62,631 bases of DNA from Streptomyces carpinensis (GCF_002154505.1 NZ_MUBM01000170.1:1-62631), one strand, 5' to 3'. Positions 14,976 to 24,097 are shown, numbered from the stretch's first letter. The notes: generated by a model from the sequence alone, not told the origin. Translations and numbers: made by a program.

Positions 14976-17666
14976 ATGACGTCCACCAGGCTCGAGGCAT
15001 CCCGCGAGGCGGCGACCCATCAGGTCGCGCTCGCTTTCGAGGACGGGGTCACCCGGTTCATCACTTGTCGCGCGGACCAGACGGTCGCGGACGCGTCGTA
15101 CCGCCAGCGCATCAACATCCCGCTCGACTGCCGCGACGGTGCCTGTGGAACGTGCAAGGCGTTCTGCGAAGCAGGTGAGTACGAGCACGGCATCTACATC
15201 GACGACGCTCTGTCCGCCGACGAGGCCGCACAGCGCTATGTGCTGCCGTGCCAGCTGCGACCGAGCACCGACCTCGTGCTGCAGATCAACAGCACCAGCG
15301 AGGTGGCCAAGACCAGCGCCGCCGCCTACACCGGCACCGTCGCGGGCATCGACCGGCTCAGCGCCACCACGATCGAGCTCTCGGTGGACCTCCCGAACCG
15401 GGCCGATCTCGCCTTCCTTCCCGGGCAGTACGTCAACGTGGCCGTGCCCGGCACGGACGTCACACGGTCCTACTCCTTCAGCAACGCGCCGAGCGAGGAG
15501 CGGCTGACCTTCCTGGTCAAGCTCACCCCGGGCGGCGTCATGTCCGAGTGGCTCGACCAGCGTGCCGCCGTCGGCGACCAGCTCACCCTGACCGGTCCGC
15601 ACGGCTCGTTCTTCCTGCGGGAGGCAGACCGTCCCGCGGTGCTCCTCGCAGGCGGCACCGGCCTGGCGCCGATCCTCTCCATGCTGCGCAAGCTCCGCCT
15701 CGAGGACTCGCCCCGCACGCTCCACCTCATCTACGGCGTGTCCAGCGACACCGACGTGGTCAAGCTCGACGAGCTCCGCGAACTGGCCGCCGCGCTGCCG
15801 CACTTCACCTGGGACCACTGCGTCTCCGATCCGGCCACCACCGCCCGCAACCAGGGCTATGTGACCGCGCTGCTCAGCCCTGACCATCTGCACGACGGTG
15901 CCGCGGCCGTCTATCTGTGCGGCCCGCCCCCGATGGTGGAGTCGGTGCGTACTCACGTGGCCGAGGCCGGCATCGAGCCGTCCGGCTTCTACTACGAGAA
16001 GTTCGCGCTGGCCGCGACGGCCACGACCGCCGAGACGAGCCCGCCGCGCGCCGTGGAGCCGGTGGGCGTCGCGCCCTGCGAGCAGCTGCTGCTCTCGCCC
16101 GACGCCCGCGGCCACGCCGGCCAGGAGATCCTTCCGGCGACGGCGCTGGCACCCCTTGCGGCCACCATCGCCTCAGAGGCGGTGCCTGCCGACGGCCCTG
16201 ACGACACGGTCCGGCGGATCGCCGGCCAGCTGGTCGCACCGCCGTCGGCCGGGGCCGCGGCGGACCAGGCGCGGACGGCGCTCGACGTCGACGGCGCGCT
16301 CCTGCCGGACGCGGACGCGCGGACGGTGACCGGTCAGCAGGTCTTCGCCGCGATCGAGGAGCAGGCCCCGACCACCATCGCCGAGGACGGCTACCAGATC
16401 GGAGAGGAGCACCCCGACATCCAGGCTTCCGACGCCCTCTTCGAGGCGCGCGAGGCGCTGGAACTCGGCGCGCTCGAACTCACCATCGGCCGGCTCACCT
16501 CACAGCAGCTGGCCGGCTACCGGCTCCTGGCCGAGTCCACGGTGCCGTACGTCGACACAGCGCGTGCGCGGTTCACCGACCCGCACCGCTACACCGAGAC
16601 GAACGCCGCTTTCCACGACTACCTGCTCGCCCTGACCGGCAACGCCCATCTACTACAGGCCTACCAGGCGCTGGGGGTGAAGGCCCGGATGGAGGAGGTG
16701 CTGCGCGAGGCGACCTGGTGCCACCCCCATTGCGCCCAAGACCACCTGGACATCGTCGCGGCCTTCGAGGCCGGCGACCGCGGGCAGGCCCGGACGCTGA
16801 TCGCCGCGCACGCCGAGCGGTCCAAGCAGACCATGCGCCGCGCGATGTCCGACCGCGTCGCGAGCACCACGCCGCGGTTCATCGCTCCCGGCCGCTTCAC
16901 CGGCAGGGTTGTCATCGTGACCGGCGCCGCCCAGGGCATCGGCGAGGCGGTCGCTCGGCGGATCGGCGCCGAGGGCGGACAGCTGGTGCTGGTCGACCGC
17001 TCGGAGCTGGTCCGCGAGGTCACCGCCGACCTCGCCGCCACCGGGGTCCCTGCTCGCGCGGTCTGCGCCGACCTCGAGCAGTACGACGGTGCGGCCGCTG
17101 TGGTGCGCGAGACGCTGGCGGCGTACGGGCGGATCGACGTGCTGATCAACAACGTCGGCGGCGCGATCAACTTCAAGCCGTTCGTCGAGTTCAGCGCCCC
17201 CGAGATCGACGCCGAGGTCACCCGCTCCATGATGACCACGCTCTACGCCTGTCGCGCGGCGCTCCCCGCCATGGTCGCAGCGGGCCACGGCGTGATCGTC
17301 AACGTCTCATCGGCGGCCACCCGAGGCATCCACCGGATCCCGTACTCCGCGGCGAAGGGCGGCATCAACGCGATCACCGCCTCGCTCGCCATGGAGTACG
17401 CCGACGCGGGGGTGCGCGTCGTGGCGACGGCGCCCGGCGGCACCGACGCCCCGCCGCGACGCATCTCCCGGGGCACCCCTCAGCCCACGAACCCAGTGGA
17501 GCAGGCGTGGTTCCAGGCCCACATCGACCAGACACTGGAGTCGTCGCTTCTGCACCGCTACGGGACACTGGACGAGCAGGCCGCGGCGATCTGCTTCCTC
17601 GCCTCGGACGAGGCCGCCTACATCACCGGGACCGTGCTGCCGGTCGCGGGCGGCGACCTCGGATGA
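14976..17666 (+). CDS. Fused benzoate dioxygenase reductase, FCD domain and benzoate-diol dehydrogenase
   Basis: This 896-aa protein joins three parts. Residues 1-105 are a plant-type [2Fe-2S] ferredoxin (CRDGACGTCKAFC plus a later Cys in VLPCQ), and 112-340 the FAD/NAD reductase (TRSYSFSN, LLAGGTGLAPIL, YLCGPPPMVES), together BenC. Residues 480-620 form an all-helical FCD domain, as in GntR-family ligand-binding parts (EAREALELGALEL, NAAFHDYLLALTGN, HLDIVAAFEAGDRG). Residues 624-896 are a short-chain dehydrogenase, BenD (VTGAAQGIG, catalytic YSAAK), which turns the benzoate diol into catechol and CO2. An in-frame ATG at 16845 could also start BenD alone. The frame is fully open, so this is a real fusion unless an indel hides a stop. 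Confidence 0.88.
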   Translation: MTSTRLEASREAATHQVALAFEDGVTRFITCRADQTVADASYRQRINIPLDCRDGACGTCKAFCEAGEYEHGIYIDDALSADEAAQRYVLPCQLRPSTDLVLQINSTSEVAKTSAAAYTGTVAGIDRLSATTIELSVDLPNRADLAFLPGQYVNVAVPGTDVTRSYSFSNAPSEERLTFLVKLTPGGVMSEWLDQRAAVGDQLTLTGPHGSFFLREADRPAVLLAGGTGLAPILSMLRKLRLEDSPRTLHLIYGVSSDTDVVKLDELRELAAALPHFTWDHCVSDPATTARNQGYVTALLSPDHLHDGAAAVYLCGPPPMVESVRTHVAEAGIEPSGFYYEKFALAATATTAETSPPRAVEPVGVAPCEQLLLSPDARGHAGQEILPATALAPLAATIASEAVPADGPDDTVRRIAGQLVAPPSAGAAADQARTALDVDGALLPDADARTVTGQQVFAAIEEQAPTTIAEDGYQIGEEHPDIQASDALFEAREALELGALELTIGRLTSQQLAGYRLLAESTVPYVDTARARFTDPHRYTETNAAFHDYLLALTGNAHLLQAYQALGVKARMEEVLREATWCHPHCAQDHLDIVAAFEAGDRGQARTLIAAHAERSKQTMRRAMSDRVASTTPRFIAPGRFTGRVVIVTGAAQGIGEAVARRIGAEGGQLVLVDRSELVREVTADLAATGVPARAVCADLEQYDGAAAVVRETLAAYGRIDVLINNVGGAINFKPFVEFSAPEIDAEVTRSMMTTLYACRAALPAMVAAGHGVIVNVSSAATRGIHRIPYSAAKGGINAITASLAMEYADAGVRVVATAPGGTDAPPRRISRGTPQPTNPVEQAWFQAHIDQTLESSLLHRYGTLDEQAAAICFLASDEAAYITGTVLPVAGGDLG

Positions 17667-17715
17667 GCCGCGACTTCATCGCCTGATCCCAGGGACACGG
17701 CATAAAACAACGGCA

Positions 17716-20391
17716 TTGCGTCCAGGGGTGACAGTGATCATCGAACGAGCCGGATGCGTCGGACGCGAGCACGAGCTCGCCGAGCTCGAGCAGCGACTGG
17801 CCGCCACCCGCACATCGGGAGCGGCAGCGGTGCTCGTCCTCGGTGACCGGGGGATCGGCAAGACAGCGCTGCTCCGGACGTTCGTCAGCACGACCGGCGC
17901 TCCGACCCGCCATGCCCAGGCCGTGGCCTGGGAACGGCACGAGGCGGGCGCCGTCCTGCGGCAGCTCCTGCGCCGGGAGCCTCCGCTCCACCCCAGCCAC
18001 GCTGCCGACCGCCTGGCAGCCGGGCTGGGGGAGCAGCCCACGCTGATCGTTGTCGACGATGCCGACCTGGCCGACGACCTCTCGCTCGATGCCCTCCGCT
18101 CGGTACGGCACCGCCACCCCGAGATACCAGTGCTGATCGTGCTCTCGGCCACGCACGGTGCACCACGGCTGAGCGAACTGGCCGACGACGCGCTCCGCAT
18201 CGAAGGGCTGGAGGCGTCGGCCATCGTCGAGCTCGCCGCGCTGCGCGGGCGCATGCTCCCCCCGAGCATGGCGGCCGCGCTCACGCGTCACACCGACGGG
18301 AACTCACGGGACGCGCTCGCGCTGCTCGACGAGCTGCCGCCGGCGCGGTGGATCCGCCCCGACCGGGAGCTGCCGGCGCCTGGGCACGTCCGTGTCGAGG
18401 TGACGCGCGCCCTGGCTGATGCCGGGCCTGCGGGACGCGCGCTCGCCGAGGCGCTCGCCGTCCTGGGCCCGGGCGCGGAGCTCGGACACGCCGCGGCGCT
18501 GGGTGCCCTCGAGGATCCGCTCGCCGCGCTCGACGACCTGCGCAGCAGCGGCCTGATCGATCCCCGGCCGATCCACGAGCCTCGGTGGCGCACACCGTTG
18601 ACCGCGACGGCGGTGCTGGAGACCATGGGGGCGCGTGACGCGGCCGAGGCGCATCGACGTGCCGCGCAGATCGTGACCGACCCGGTCGCCCAGATGCGCC
18701 ATCTGGCCGCCGCGACGCCGGTCCCCGACGACGATCTGGCCGAGCGGATCACCGTGCTGGCGATCCAGCGTGGTGAGGACGGCGCCTGGGCGCAGGCCGC
18801 GGACCTGTTCCGGGATGCCAGCAGACTCACCTCGGACCCGGCGCCCAGGGACGAACGGCTGATCCGATCGGTCGACGCACTCGTTGCCGCAGGCGACTGT
18901 GCCGGTGCGAGCGCACTCGTCTCGACGGTGGAGGGCATGCGGGAGACCCCGCTGCGCAATGCCGCACTGGCGTATCTCGCGATCGTGCGAGGTCGAGCCA
19001 ACGAGGCCGAGGTGCGACTCAGGCGGGCGTGGGAGATCGTCAACGCGACACGGGACCCGGCCACCGCGGCGCTGATCGCGCAACGGCATGTGCTGCACTC
19101 ACTGGCTCAATGCCGAGGCGCCGACCTGATCGACTGGGCCGACCGCGCCATCGAGCTGGCCGGGCCCGACTCGGGCGCGGGCATCGAGGCGGCCGCCATC
19201 CGAGGGCTCGGCTTCGCCGTGTCCGGCCGGTTCGCCGAAGCACAGACGGCGTACAGCGCCCTGGCGAGCACGGTACGGCACGGCGCCCAGGCACAGCGGG
19301 TGCAGATGGGCCACGGCTGGCTCGGCGTCCTGAACGACGATCCGGACGAGGCTCGCAGCCGTCTCGAGGGCGTCACCGATCCGTGGGTTCTCGGTGGCTC
19401 GACACGGATCTCGCTGTGGGCTCTGGGCTGGCTCGCCCGAGTGCAGTTCCTGACCGGCGAGTGGGACCTGGCCATGGCCTCGGTCGCCCGCGGACGCCTA
19501 CTGGCCGCGAGGTCGGGGATCGTGCTGGTCACGCCCCTGCTGGAGTGGTCCGCTGCCGAGATCCATGTGCTGCGGGGCGAGTGGGAGTCCGCCTCCGAGG
19601 CTGCCCGTGCCGCCGAGGCCGAGGCCCAGGGGTACGAGATCATGCGGGTGCCGACGCTGCTGGCCCGCGCCCACCTGGCCGAGGCGCGCAGCGACTACGC
19701 CGGCGTACGCCGCATCCTGGCGCCGTTCGCCCAGGCCCGGCCCGGCAGCTCGCTCACCGAGCCCGGCATCTGGCCGTGGGCCGACACGCTGGCGGGAGCG
19801 CTCATCACCGATGGGCGTCTCGACGAAGCGGACCAGCTGCTCGCCCCGCACGAGCGGCGCGCGGCCGAGGAGAGTCACCACTCCGCACAAGCCCGTCTTG
19901 CCGCTGCGCGCGGCCGGTGGCACGGGGCCCGAGGGGAGCTCAACCAGGCCCGAGGATCCTTCGACGCCGCCCTGGCCCAGCTCGACGGATTGCCGCTGCG
20001 CTACGAGCAGGCCCGCGTCACCTTCGTCTACGGGCAGACTCTGCGGCGAGCCGGCCAGCGCCGCGACGCCGAGGTCATGCTCGCCACCGCCCGCGACCTC
20101 TGGGACGCACTCGGTGCACGGACCCGCGTCGAGGCCGCGGATCGTGAGCTGCGAGCCGGCGGAGTCCGCGCGCCACAGGGCCCGCGGACGCCCGGGGAGC
20201 TGACTCCACAGGAGGAGACCGTCGCCCAGATGGTCGCCTCGGGGCTGTCCAACCGCGAGGTTGCGGCGCGGCTGTTCATCTCGCCGAAGACCGTGCAATT
20301 CCACCTGACCCGTATCTACGCGAAGTACGGCCTGCGCAGCCGGACCGAGCTCGCGGCCCGCGCCGCCGAACAACAGGAGCCTCATCGGTGA
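17716..20391 (+). CDS. benR: LAL-type LuxR regulator of the ben genes (BenR-like)
   Basis: This roughly 890-aa protein has an N-terminal AAA ATPase (GREHELAELEQRL, Walker A LGDRGIGKTALL, Walker B IVVDDADL), a long helical TPR-like middle and a C-terminal LuxR helix-turn-helix (LTPQEETVAQMVASGLSNREVA, then ISPKTVQFHLTRIYAKYG). A LuxR-type BenR is known as the regulator of ben genes in Corynebacterium glutamicum, which supports the name. The start is uncertain: a TTG at 17716 begins the frame, but GTG at 17728 or 17734 fits the nearby AGGGG better. Its stop overlaps the benE start (GTGA). Confidence 0.85.
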   Translation: MRPGVTVIIERAGCVGREHELAELEQRLAATRTSGAAAVLVLGDRGIGKTALLRTFVSTTGAPTRHAQAVAWERHEAGAVLRQLLRREPPLHPSHAADRLAAGLGEQPTLIVVDDADLADDLSLDALRSVRHRHPEIPVLIVLSATHGAPRLSELADDALRIEGLEASAIVELAALRGRMLPPSMAAALTRHTDGNSRDALALLDELPPARWIRPDRELPAPGHVRVEVTRALADAGPAGRALAEALAVLGPGAELGHAAALGALEDPLAALDDLRSSGLIDPRPIHEPRWRTPLTATAVLETMGARDAAEAHRRAAQIVTDPVAQMRHLAAATPVPDDDLAERITVLAIQRGEDGAWAQAADLFRDASRLTSDPAPRDERLIRSVDALVAAGDCAGASALVSTVEGMRETPLRNAALAYLAIVRGRANEAEVRLRRAWEIVNATRDPATAALIAQRHVLHSLAQCRGADLIDWADRAIELAGPDSGAGIEAAAIRGLGFAVSGRFAEAQTAYSALASTVRHGAQAQRVQMGHGWLGVLNDDPDEARSRLEGVTDPWVLGGSTRISLWALGWLARVQFLTGEWDLAMASVARGRLLAARSGIVLVTPLLEWSAAEIHVLRGEWESASEAARAAEAEAQGYEIMRVPTLLARAHLAEARSDYAGVRRILAPFAQARPGSSLTEPGIWPWADTLAGALITDGRLDEADQLLAPHERRAAEESHHSAQARLAAARGRWHGARGELNQARGSFDAALAQLDGLPLRYEQARVTFVYGQTLRRAGQRRDAEVMLATARDLWDALGARTRVEAADRELRAGGVRAPQGPRTPGELTPQEETVAQMVASGLSNREVAARLFISPKTVQFHLTRIYAKYGLRSRTELAARAAEQQEPHR

Positions 20392-21754
20392 CCACCCGCC
20401 TCCAGCCCGCCGCGGTCGCGGCTCATCCACGTGCCTTCGGACGCCTCGAACTCGCCAACGGCTTCGTCGGGCTTCCTCTTCTCCTGTACCGGCCCGGTGG
20501 CCGTGATCCTGGCGGTCGGCCAGTCGGCCAGTCGGCCAGTCGGCCGGCCTCTCGAGCGCCGTCGTCGCCTCCTGGGTGAGCGCTGTGTTCTGTCTCAACG
20601 GCGTCCTCACCATAGTCGCGTCGCTGTTGAGCCGGCAGCCGTTGGTTACTTCTGGACCATTCCGGGCACCGTGGTGGTCGGTCAGGCGAGGTCCGCCGGT
20701 ACGACGTGGCCCGAGGTCGTCGGCGGCTTCTGCATGGCGGCGGCGCTGCTTGTGCTGCTGGGGCTGAGCGGTCAGGTCGACCGCGTGATGCGACTGCTGC
20801 CGATGCCGATCGTGATGGCAATGGTGGCGGGGTCTTCCTGAGCTTCGGCACTGATCTGGTCCGGGCCGTCGACACCGACCTCGCAGTGGCCGGGCCGATG
20901 GTGATCGCCTTCATCGTGGTCAGCGCGGTGCCGCGTCTGGCTCGGTGGCGGCCCGCCGTCCTGGTGGCACTGGCGCTCGGCGCCGTCGCCGTCCTGCTCG
21001 GCGATCACACGGGCGTCGGACTCTCCGGCCGCTGGCTGGCGCACCCGGTCTGGACGACTCCGAGGTTCACCGGCTCGGCCTTCGTCCAGCTCACCATTCC
21101 GCTGCTGGTCACCGTCCTTCTGGTGCACAACGGTCAGGGGATGGCGGTGCTACGCAGTGCCGCGCACGAGCCGCGGATGAACCAGATCACCGCCGTCTGC
21201 GGCGTGACATCACTCCTCAGCGCGCCGTTCGGCGGCGCCTCGACGTGTCTGGCAGGGCCGACCAATACTCTCGTCACCGCCTCGGGCGAGCCACGTCGCC
21301 ACTACACGGCGGCGATCTGGCGCGGGGTGCTCGCGATCGGGTTCGGTCTCCTCGCCCCAGGCATGGTCCGGGTCATCACGACCATGCCCGCGGCGTACGT
21401 CGCGGCGCTGGGGGCCTGGCGATGCTCAAGCCGCTCCAAGGAGCGTTCCAGACCACGTTCGTCGGCCCCTACGCCACCGGGGCGCTGGTGACCTTCCTTG
21501 TCACGGTCTCTGACATCACTGTGTGGCACATCGGAGCAGCGTTCTGGGGGCTGCTGGTCGGAGCAGCGGTGCGCCTCGTGCTGGAGCGGGAGCGGCGCGT
21601 TCGTGGCCAGGCAACGGTCGCCCTGAGCGGCCTGATGTCGCCGGTGGCGCCCCCTCAGTTGCCGACGAAGCGTGCGAGCAGGCCGGTGAAGACGTCGGGC
21701 GCTTCGAGGGGCGGCGTGTGGCCGACACCTGCGACCACCTCGAGCGTGCCGTAG
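20388..21754 (+). pseudogene. benE: Benzoate transporter BenE, multiply frameshifted
   Basis: Joined across frames the region gives a typical BenE symporter: ANGFVG, FLFSCTGPVAVILAVGQSA, GLSSAVVASWVSAVFCLNG, GYFWTIPGTVVVGQA, MPIVMAMVAG, VFLSFGTDLVRAVDTDLAV, FGGASTCLAGPTNTL, LGGLAMLKPLQGAF. At least five indels separate these parts: an extra G near 20470, a 16-bp expansion of an 8-bp repeat at 20513-20544, and single losses near 20640, 20832 and 21412 (the last two in G-runs). The GTG start overlaps the benR stop. The last part runs into the convergent enol-lactonase gene, so the true end is uncertain. The transporter cannot be made in this form. Confidence 0.88.
20513..20544 (+). repeat. 8-bp tandem repeat (CAGTCGGC)n inside benE
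   Basis: Three perfect copies of CAGTCGGC (20521-20544) follow one copy with a single mismatch (20513-20520). With only one perfect copy the BenE frame reads AVGQSAGLSSAVV, as expected; the two extra copies add 16 bp and shift the frame. Slipped-strand mispairing is the likely cause, and the change would be reversible. Confidence 0.85.
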
Positions 21755-22482
21755 GGCGCCCGTTCGGCCATCCCGGCACCGAAGCGTCCCTGGTCGAAGG
21801 GGTCGTGTTCGCCGACGACGACGAGCACCGGGAGCGGGCAGGCGTCGAGCACCGGCCCGTAGTCCGGGCGGTCGGCACGGGCACGCAACGCTCGGGCGGC
21901 CCCGACCGGATCGGCGGCCCGCATCATGGTGCGCGCGTGGATGACCGCCGCCGCGGAAGCGCCGTCGAGGCGCAGCAGCTGCGGCAGGAACTCCTCGGCG
22001 TACTGGCGGATGCCCTCACGCTCGAGCCGGGCCGCCAGATCCCGACGCCCCTGGGCGACCTCGGGCAGGTCGGTGTGCGCCACGGTGTCGACCAGGACCA
22101 CGCGTGTGACCAGATCGGGGCGGGCGGCGTAGGTGTCCAGCGCGACCTGGCCTCCCATGGAGTAGCCGACCAGGGCGACCGGCGGCAGCGCCAACTGGTC
22201 GATGATCGCCGCGACCGCGGTGCTGTAGGCCGACATCGTCGCCGGCTCCTCCGGTACGGCGCTGGCGCCGAAGCCGGGGAGGTCGACGGTAATGACCCGA
22301 TGACCGCGCGCGCTCAACGCAGCGACCTGAGCACGCCACATGCTCTGGTCGAACAGGAAGCCGTGCAGTAGCACCACCGGCATGCTGGAGCCGTCGCCCG
22401 TGCCGCCGGTGTCGCCGTAGAACACTCCGTCCACGCGGGCGACCTCGCAGCCGGCGGGCGGAAGGCTGGTGGCGTCAGGCAC
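21655..22482 (-). CDS. Alpha/beta hydrolase, probable 3-oxoadipate enol-lactonase
   Basis: This 275-aa alpha/beta hydrolase has the oxyanion loop LLHGFLFDQSMW, nucleophile Ser in LVGYSMGGQVAL, acid in VVVGEHDPF and catalytic His in AGVGHTPPLE. The size and motifs fit the PcaD-type enol-lactonases that convert beta-ketoadipate enol-lactone to beta-ketoadipate, the step after CatC, and no other gene in the island does this. A GTG start follows AGGAAGG. The gene is convergent with benE, and their ends overlap by about 100 bp in the present sequence. It could instead be another small-ester hydrolase. Confidence 0.75.
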   Translation of the reverse strand: MPDATSLPPAGCEVARVDGVFYGDTGGTGDGSSMPVVLLHGFLFDQSMWRAQVAALSARGHRVITVDLPGFGASAVPEEPATMSAYSTAVAAIIDQLALPPVALVGYSMGGQVALDTYAARPDLVTRVVLVDTVAHTDLPEVAQGRRDLAARLEREGIRQYAEEFLPQLLRLDGASAAAVIHARTMMRAADPVGAARALRARADRPDYGPVLDACPLPVLVVVGEHDPFDQGRFGAGMAERAPYGTLEVVAGVGHTPPLEAPDVFTGLLARFVGN

Positions 22483-23094
22483 GGTGGGGCACCTTCCTGA
22501 TGATCACACGAAACGGCGGGATAGCCCTCGGTGGTGGCGGTGTGGGGCCTCCAGCCTAGAGGGTGGGTCGGCACGATGCCGAAGGGATTGTTGAGGGTGA
22601 AGACGAAGGTGACGTCTTGGTCAGCCGTCGCCCGTGCTCCATCTTCTCGCCCTCGGAGAACCACACGAAGCCACCCGGACTGCGACGCTGGACGTGTCCG
22701 CCCGGACACCGGCCGGGACCGCCTGTCCGCCACAGTGCTCTGACGTATGACGTCGAGCGCGGCACCTCCACCCCCATGCTGCTGACTCGCGTCCGGCAGG
22801 CGTCCGCGTGGTCCCCGGGGCTGTACGCCCGCCGCGGTTTCGGTGCGGTCGCTGTCCACATCGCACGGTCTGACCCGGCCGCCCGCCGACGGGTTGGTCG
22901 CGGTCTACTTCCGCAAGTCCGGACGCCACCACGAGCCGAGGCTCAGAACGGAGCGTCGCTGCGGGCGGTCGCCTTCAACGGCTCGCGGCAGTGCCTGCAC
23001 CGGCGCACGACGGGGCTGGCGGGGTTTGGACCTGGCAGTGCCCCGGCAAAGGGATTAGCGTAATCAACAGAGCAGTCGTGGTTCCGAAGTCGTT
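22483..23094. other. About 600 bp without a supported gene
   Basis: Several short frames look protein-like over 15-25 residues on the minus strand (for example TADQDVTFVFTLNNPFGIV near 22600, and a Cys-rich RRCRHCREPLKATAR near 22975), but none continues. I read this as decayed coding sequence between the end of island 1 and the cold-shock gene. Confidence 0.4.
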
Positions 23095-23121
23095 CGCCCG
23101 CGGTCACTTTGCCCGCGGGCG
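23095..23121. promoter_or_regulatory. Hairpin upstream of the cold-shock gene
   Basis: The 9-bp arms CGCCCGCGG and CCGCGGGCG flank a 9-nt loop about 90 bp before the cold-shock start codon. It may be a terminator of upstream transcription or a structured part of a long 5' leader, as cold-shock genes often have. Confidence 0.5.
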
Positions 23122-23208
23122 CTTTGCTGCGCAGCCCTCTCCGGACCAGGGCGATCACCTCCGGATCCGCAGCACCGTGCGGGCCGAACACCCTCGAAGG
23201 AGACAGGC

Positions 23209-23412
23209 ATGGCCAAGGGCACTGTGAAGTGGTTCAACGCGGAGAAGGGCTTCGGCTTCATCGCGCAGGAGGGCGGCGGCCCGGACGTCTTCGCCCACTA
23301 CTCCAACATCGCCGGTCAGGGCTACCGCGAACTGCAGGAGGGCCAGCACGTGGAGTTCGACGTCACCCAAGGCCAGAAAGGCCCCCAGGCGGAGAACATC
23401 CGCGTCGTCTGA
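23209..23412 (+). CDS. Cold-shock protein (CspA family)
   Basis: This 67-aa single OB-fold protein has RNP1 (KGFGFIA) and RNP2 (DVFAHYS) and starts MAKGTVKWFNAEKG, as usual for actinobacterial CspA proteins. They bind single-stranded RNA and DNA and melt RNA structure. The ATG follows GAAGGAGA closely. A terminator hairpin lies 21 bp after the stop. The gene is intact and monocistronic, in contrast to its decayed surroundings. Confidence 0.97.
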   Translation: MAKGTVKWFNAEKGFGFIAQEGGGPDVFAHYSNIAGQGYRELQEGQHVEFDVTQGQKGPQAENIRVV

Positions 23413-23432
23413 CCCAAGCACCCGAACAGGCC

Positions 23433-23448
23433 CGGCACCGAGGTGCCG
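23433..23448 (+). terminator. Short terminator hairpin after the cold-shock gene
   Basis: CGGCACC-GA-GGTGCCG forms a compact GC-rich stem immediately downstream of the cold-shock stop, followed by GCCTTTCCG. It is the likely transcription end. Confidence 0.65.
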
Positions 23449-23788
23449 CCTTTCCGTGTCCGACCGCGCTCACCCATGACGTCGAGCGCGGCCCTCCACC
23501 CCCGAGGCTGGCCCGCTCCCGCAACATCTCCGTCCGCTCCCAGCGGCAGGTGGGGCCCGGCGACGACGCGGCCGCTCGGCATGGTGCCTCACGCGCCCCG
23601 CCGCCAGCCGTCGGGGTTGATCACAGCGGCCTACGGCACATTTCCGATGTATTCCGACTGGCCTCGTGATAAGCCTCAAATCGCCTTGTTCGGTGACATC
23701 ATGAGTAATGAATTCCGCAAATGACGGTCGCCCGACCGGGCGACCCTGGAGCCTCTTCCTGCTTTCAGTACGGGAAGGCGGTGAGCAC

Positions 23789-24061
23789 GTGAGCGACACC
23801 GAGCAGGAGCCCACTGCGGCCGAAGGGACAGAGGCGGAGACCACCCCCGAGGAGTCGCAGGCCACGACTGAGGCCGGCCCTGAGCAGGGCGAAGAGCCGA
23901 CCCCCGAGTCGGCGCAGACGGGAGTTGAAGAACCCGCCGCTACCGCAGCCGAGGAGGCCGGGGCTGAAGAGCCCGCGACCAGCGCGGCGGAGGAGGCCGG
24001 GGCTGAAGAGCCGGCGACCAGCGCGGCGGAGGAGGCCGGGGCTGAAGAAGCCGAGGAGTAG
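23789..24061 (+). CDS. Acidic low-complexity repeat protein
   Basis: From the GTG at 23789 (after GGGAAGG) the product has about 90 residues, nearly all Glu, Ala, Thr, Pro, Gly and Ser. Its C-terminal half is a 13-residue repeat (EEAGAEEPATSAA) from 39-bp DNA repeats at 23951, 23990 and 24029. There is no signal peptide, membrane segment or known domain; the chain should be highly acidic and unfolded. An in-frame ATG at 23708 could add 27 residues but has no good ribosome-binding site. A strong terminator follows. I do not recognise a function; highly acidic spacer or desiccation-type proteins look similar. Confidence 0.6.
   Translation: MSDTEQEPTAAEGTEAETTPEESQATTEAGPEQGEEPTPESAQTGVEEPAATAAEEAGAEEPATSAAEEAGAEEPATSAAEEAGAEEAEE
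23951..24060 (+). repeat. 39-bp tandem repeat within the acidic protein gene
   Basis: Copies start at 23951, 23990 and 24029; the first two are 39 bp and the third is partial. They are nearly identical, which suggests recent duplication and possible length variation between strains. The period is a multiple of three, so the frame is kept. Confidence 0.85.
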
Positions 24062-24067
24062 GAGAAT

Positions 24068-24097
24068 GGCTGTGCGCGATGACCGTCGCGCACAGCC
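24068..24097 (+). terminator. 12-bp perfect terminator hairpin
   Basis: GGCTGTGCGCGA and TCGCGCACAGCC pair perfectly around TGACCG, six bases after the stop of the acidic protein gene. Its position and strength make it a convincing terminator and support that gene being expressed. Confidence 0.85.

Noticed and set aside
14805..16115. 436-codon minus-strand frame antisense to the benC part
   Set aside because: Shadow of the reductase gene; no start signal and no recognisable domain.
16845..17666. Independent benD gene instead of a fusion
   Set aside because: An in-frame ATG exists, but the upstream frame is fully open through the FCD domain and there is no good ribosome-binding site, so I annotate a fusion and mention internal initiation only as a possibility.
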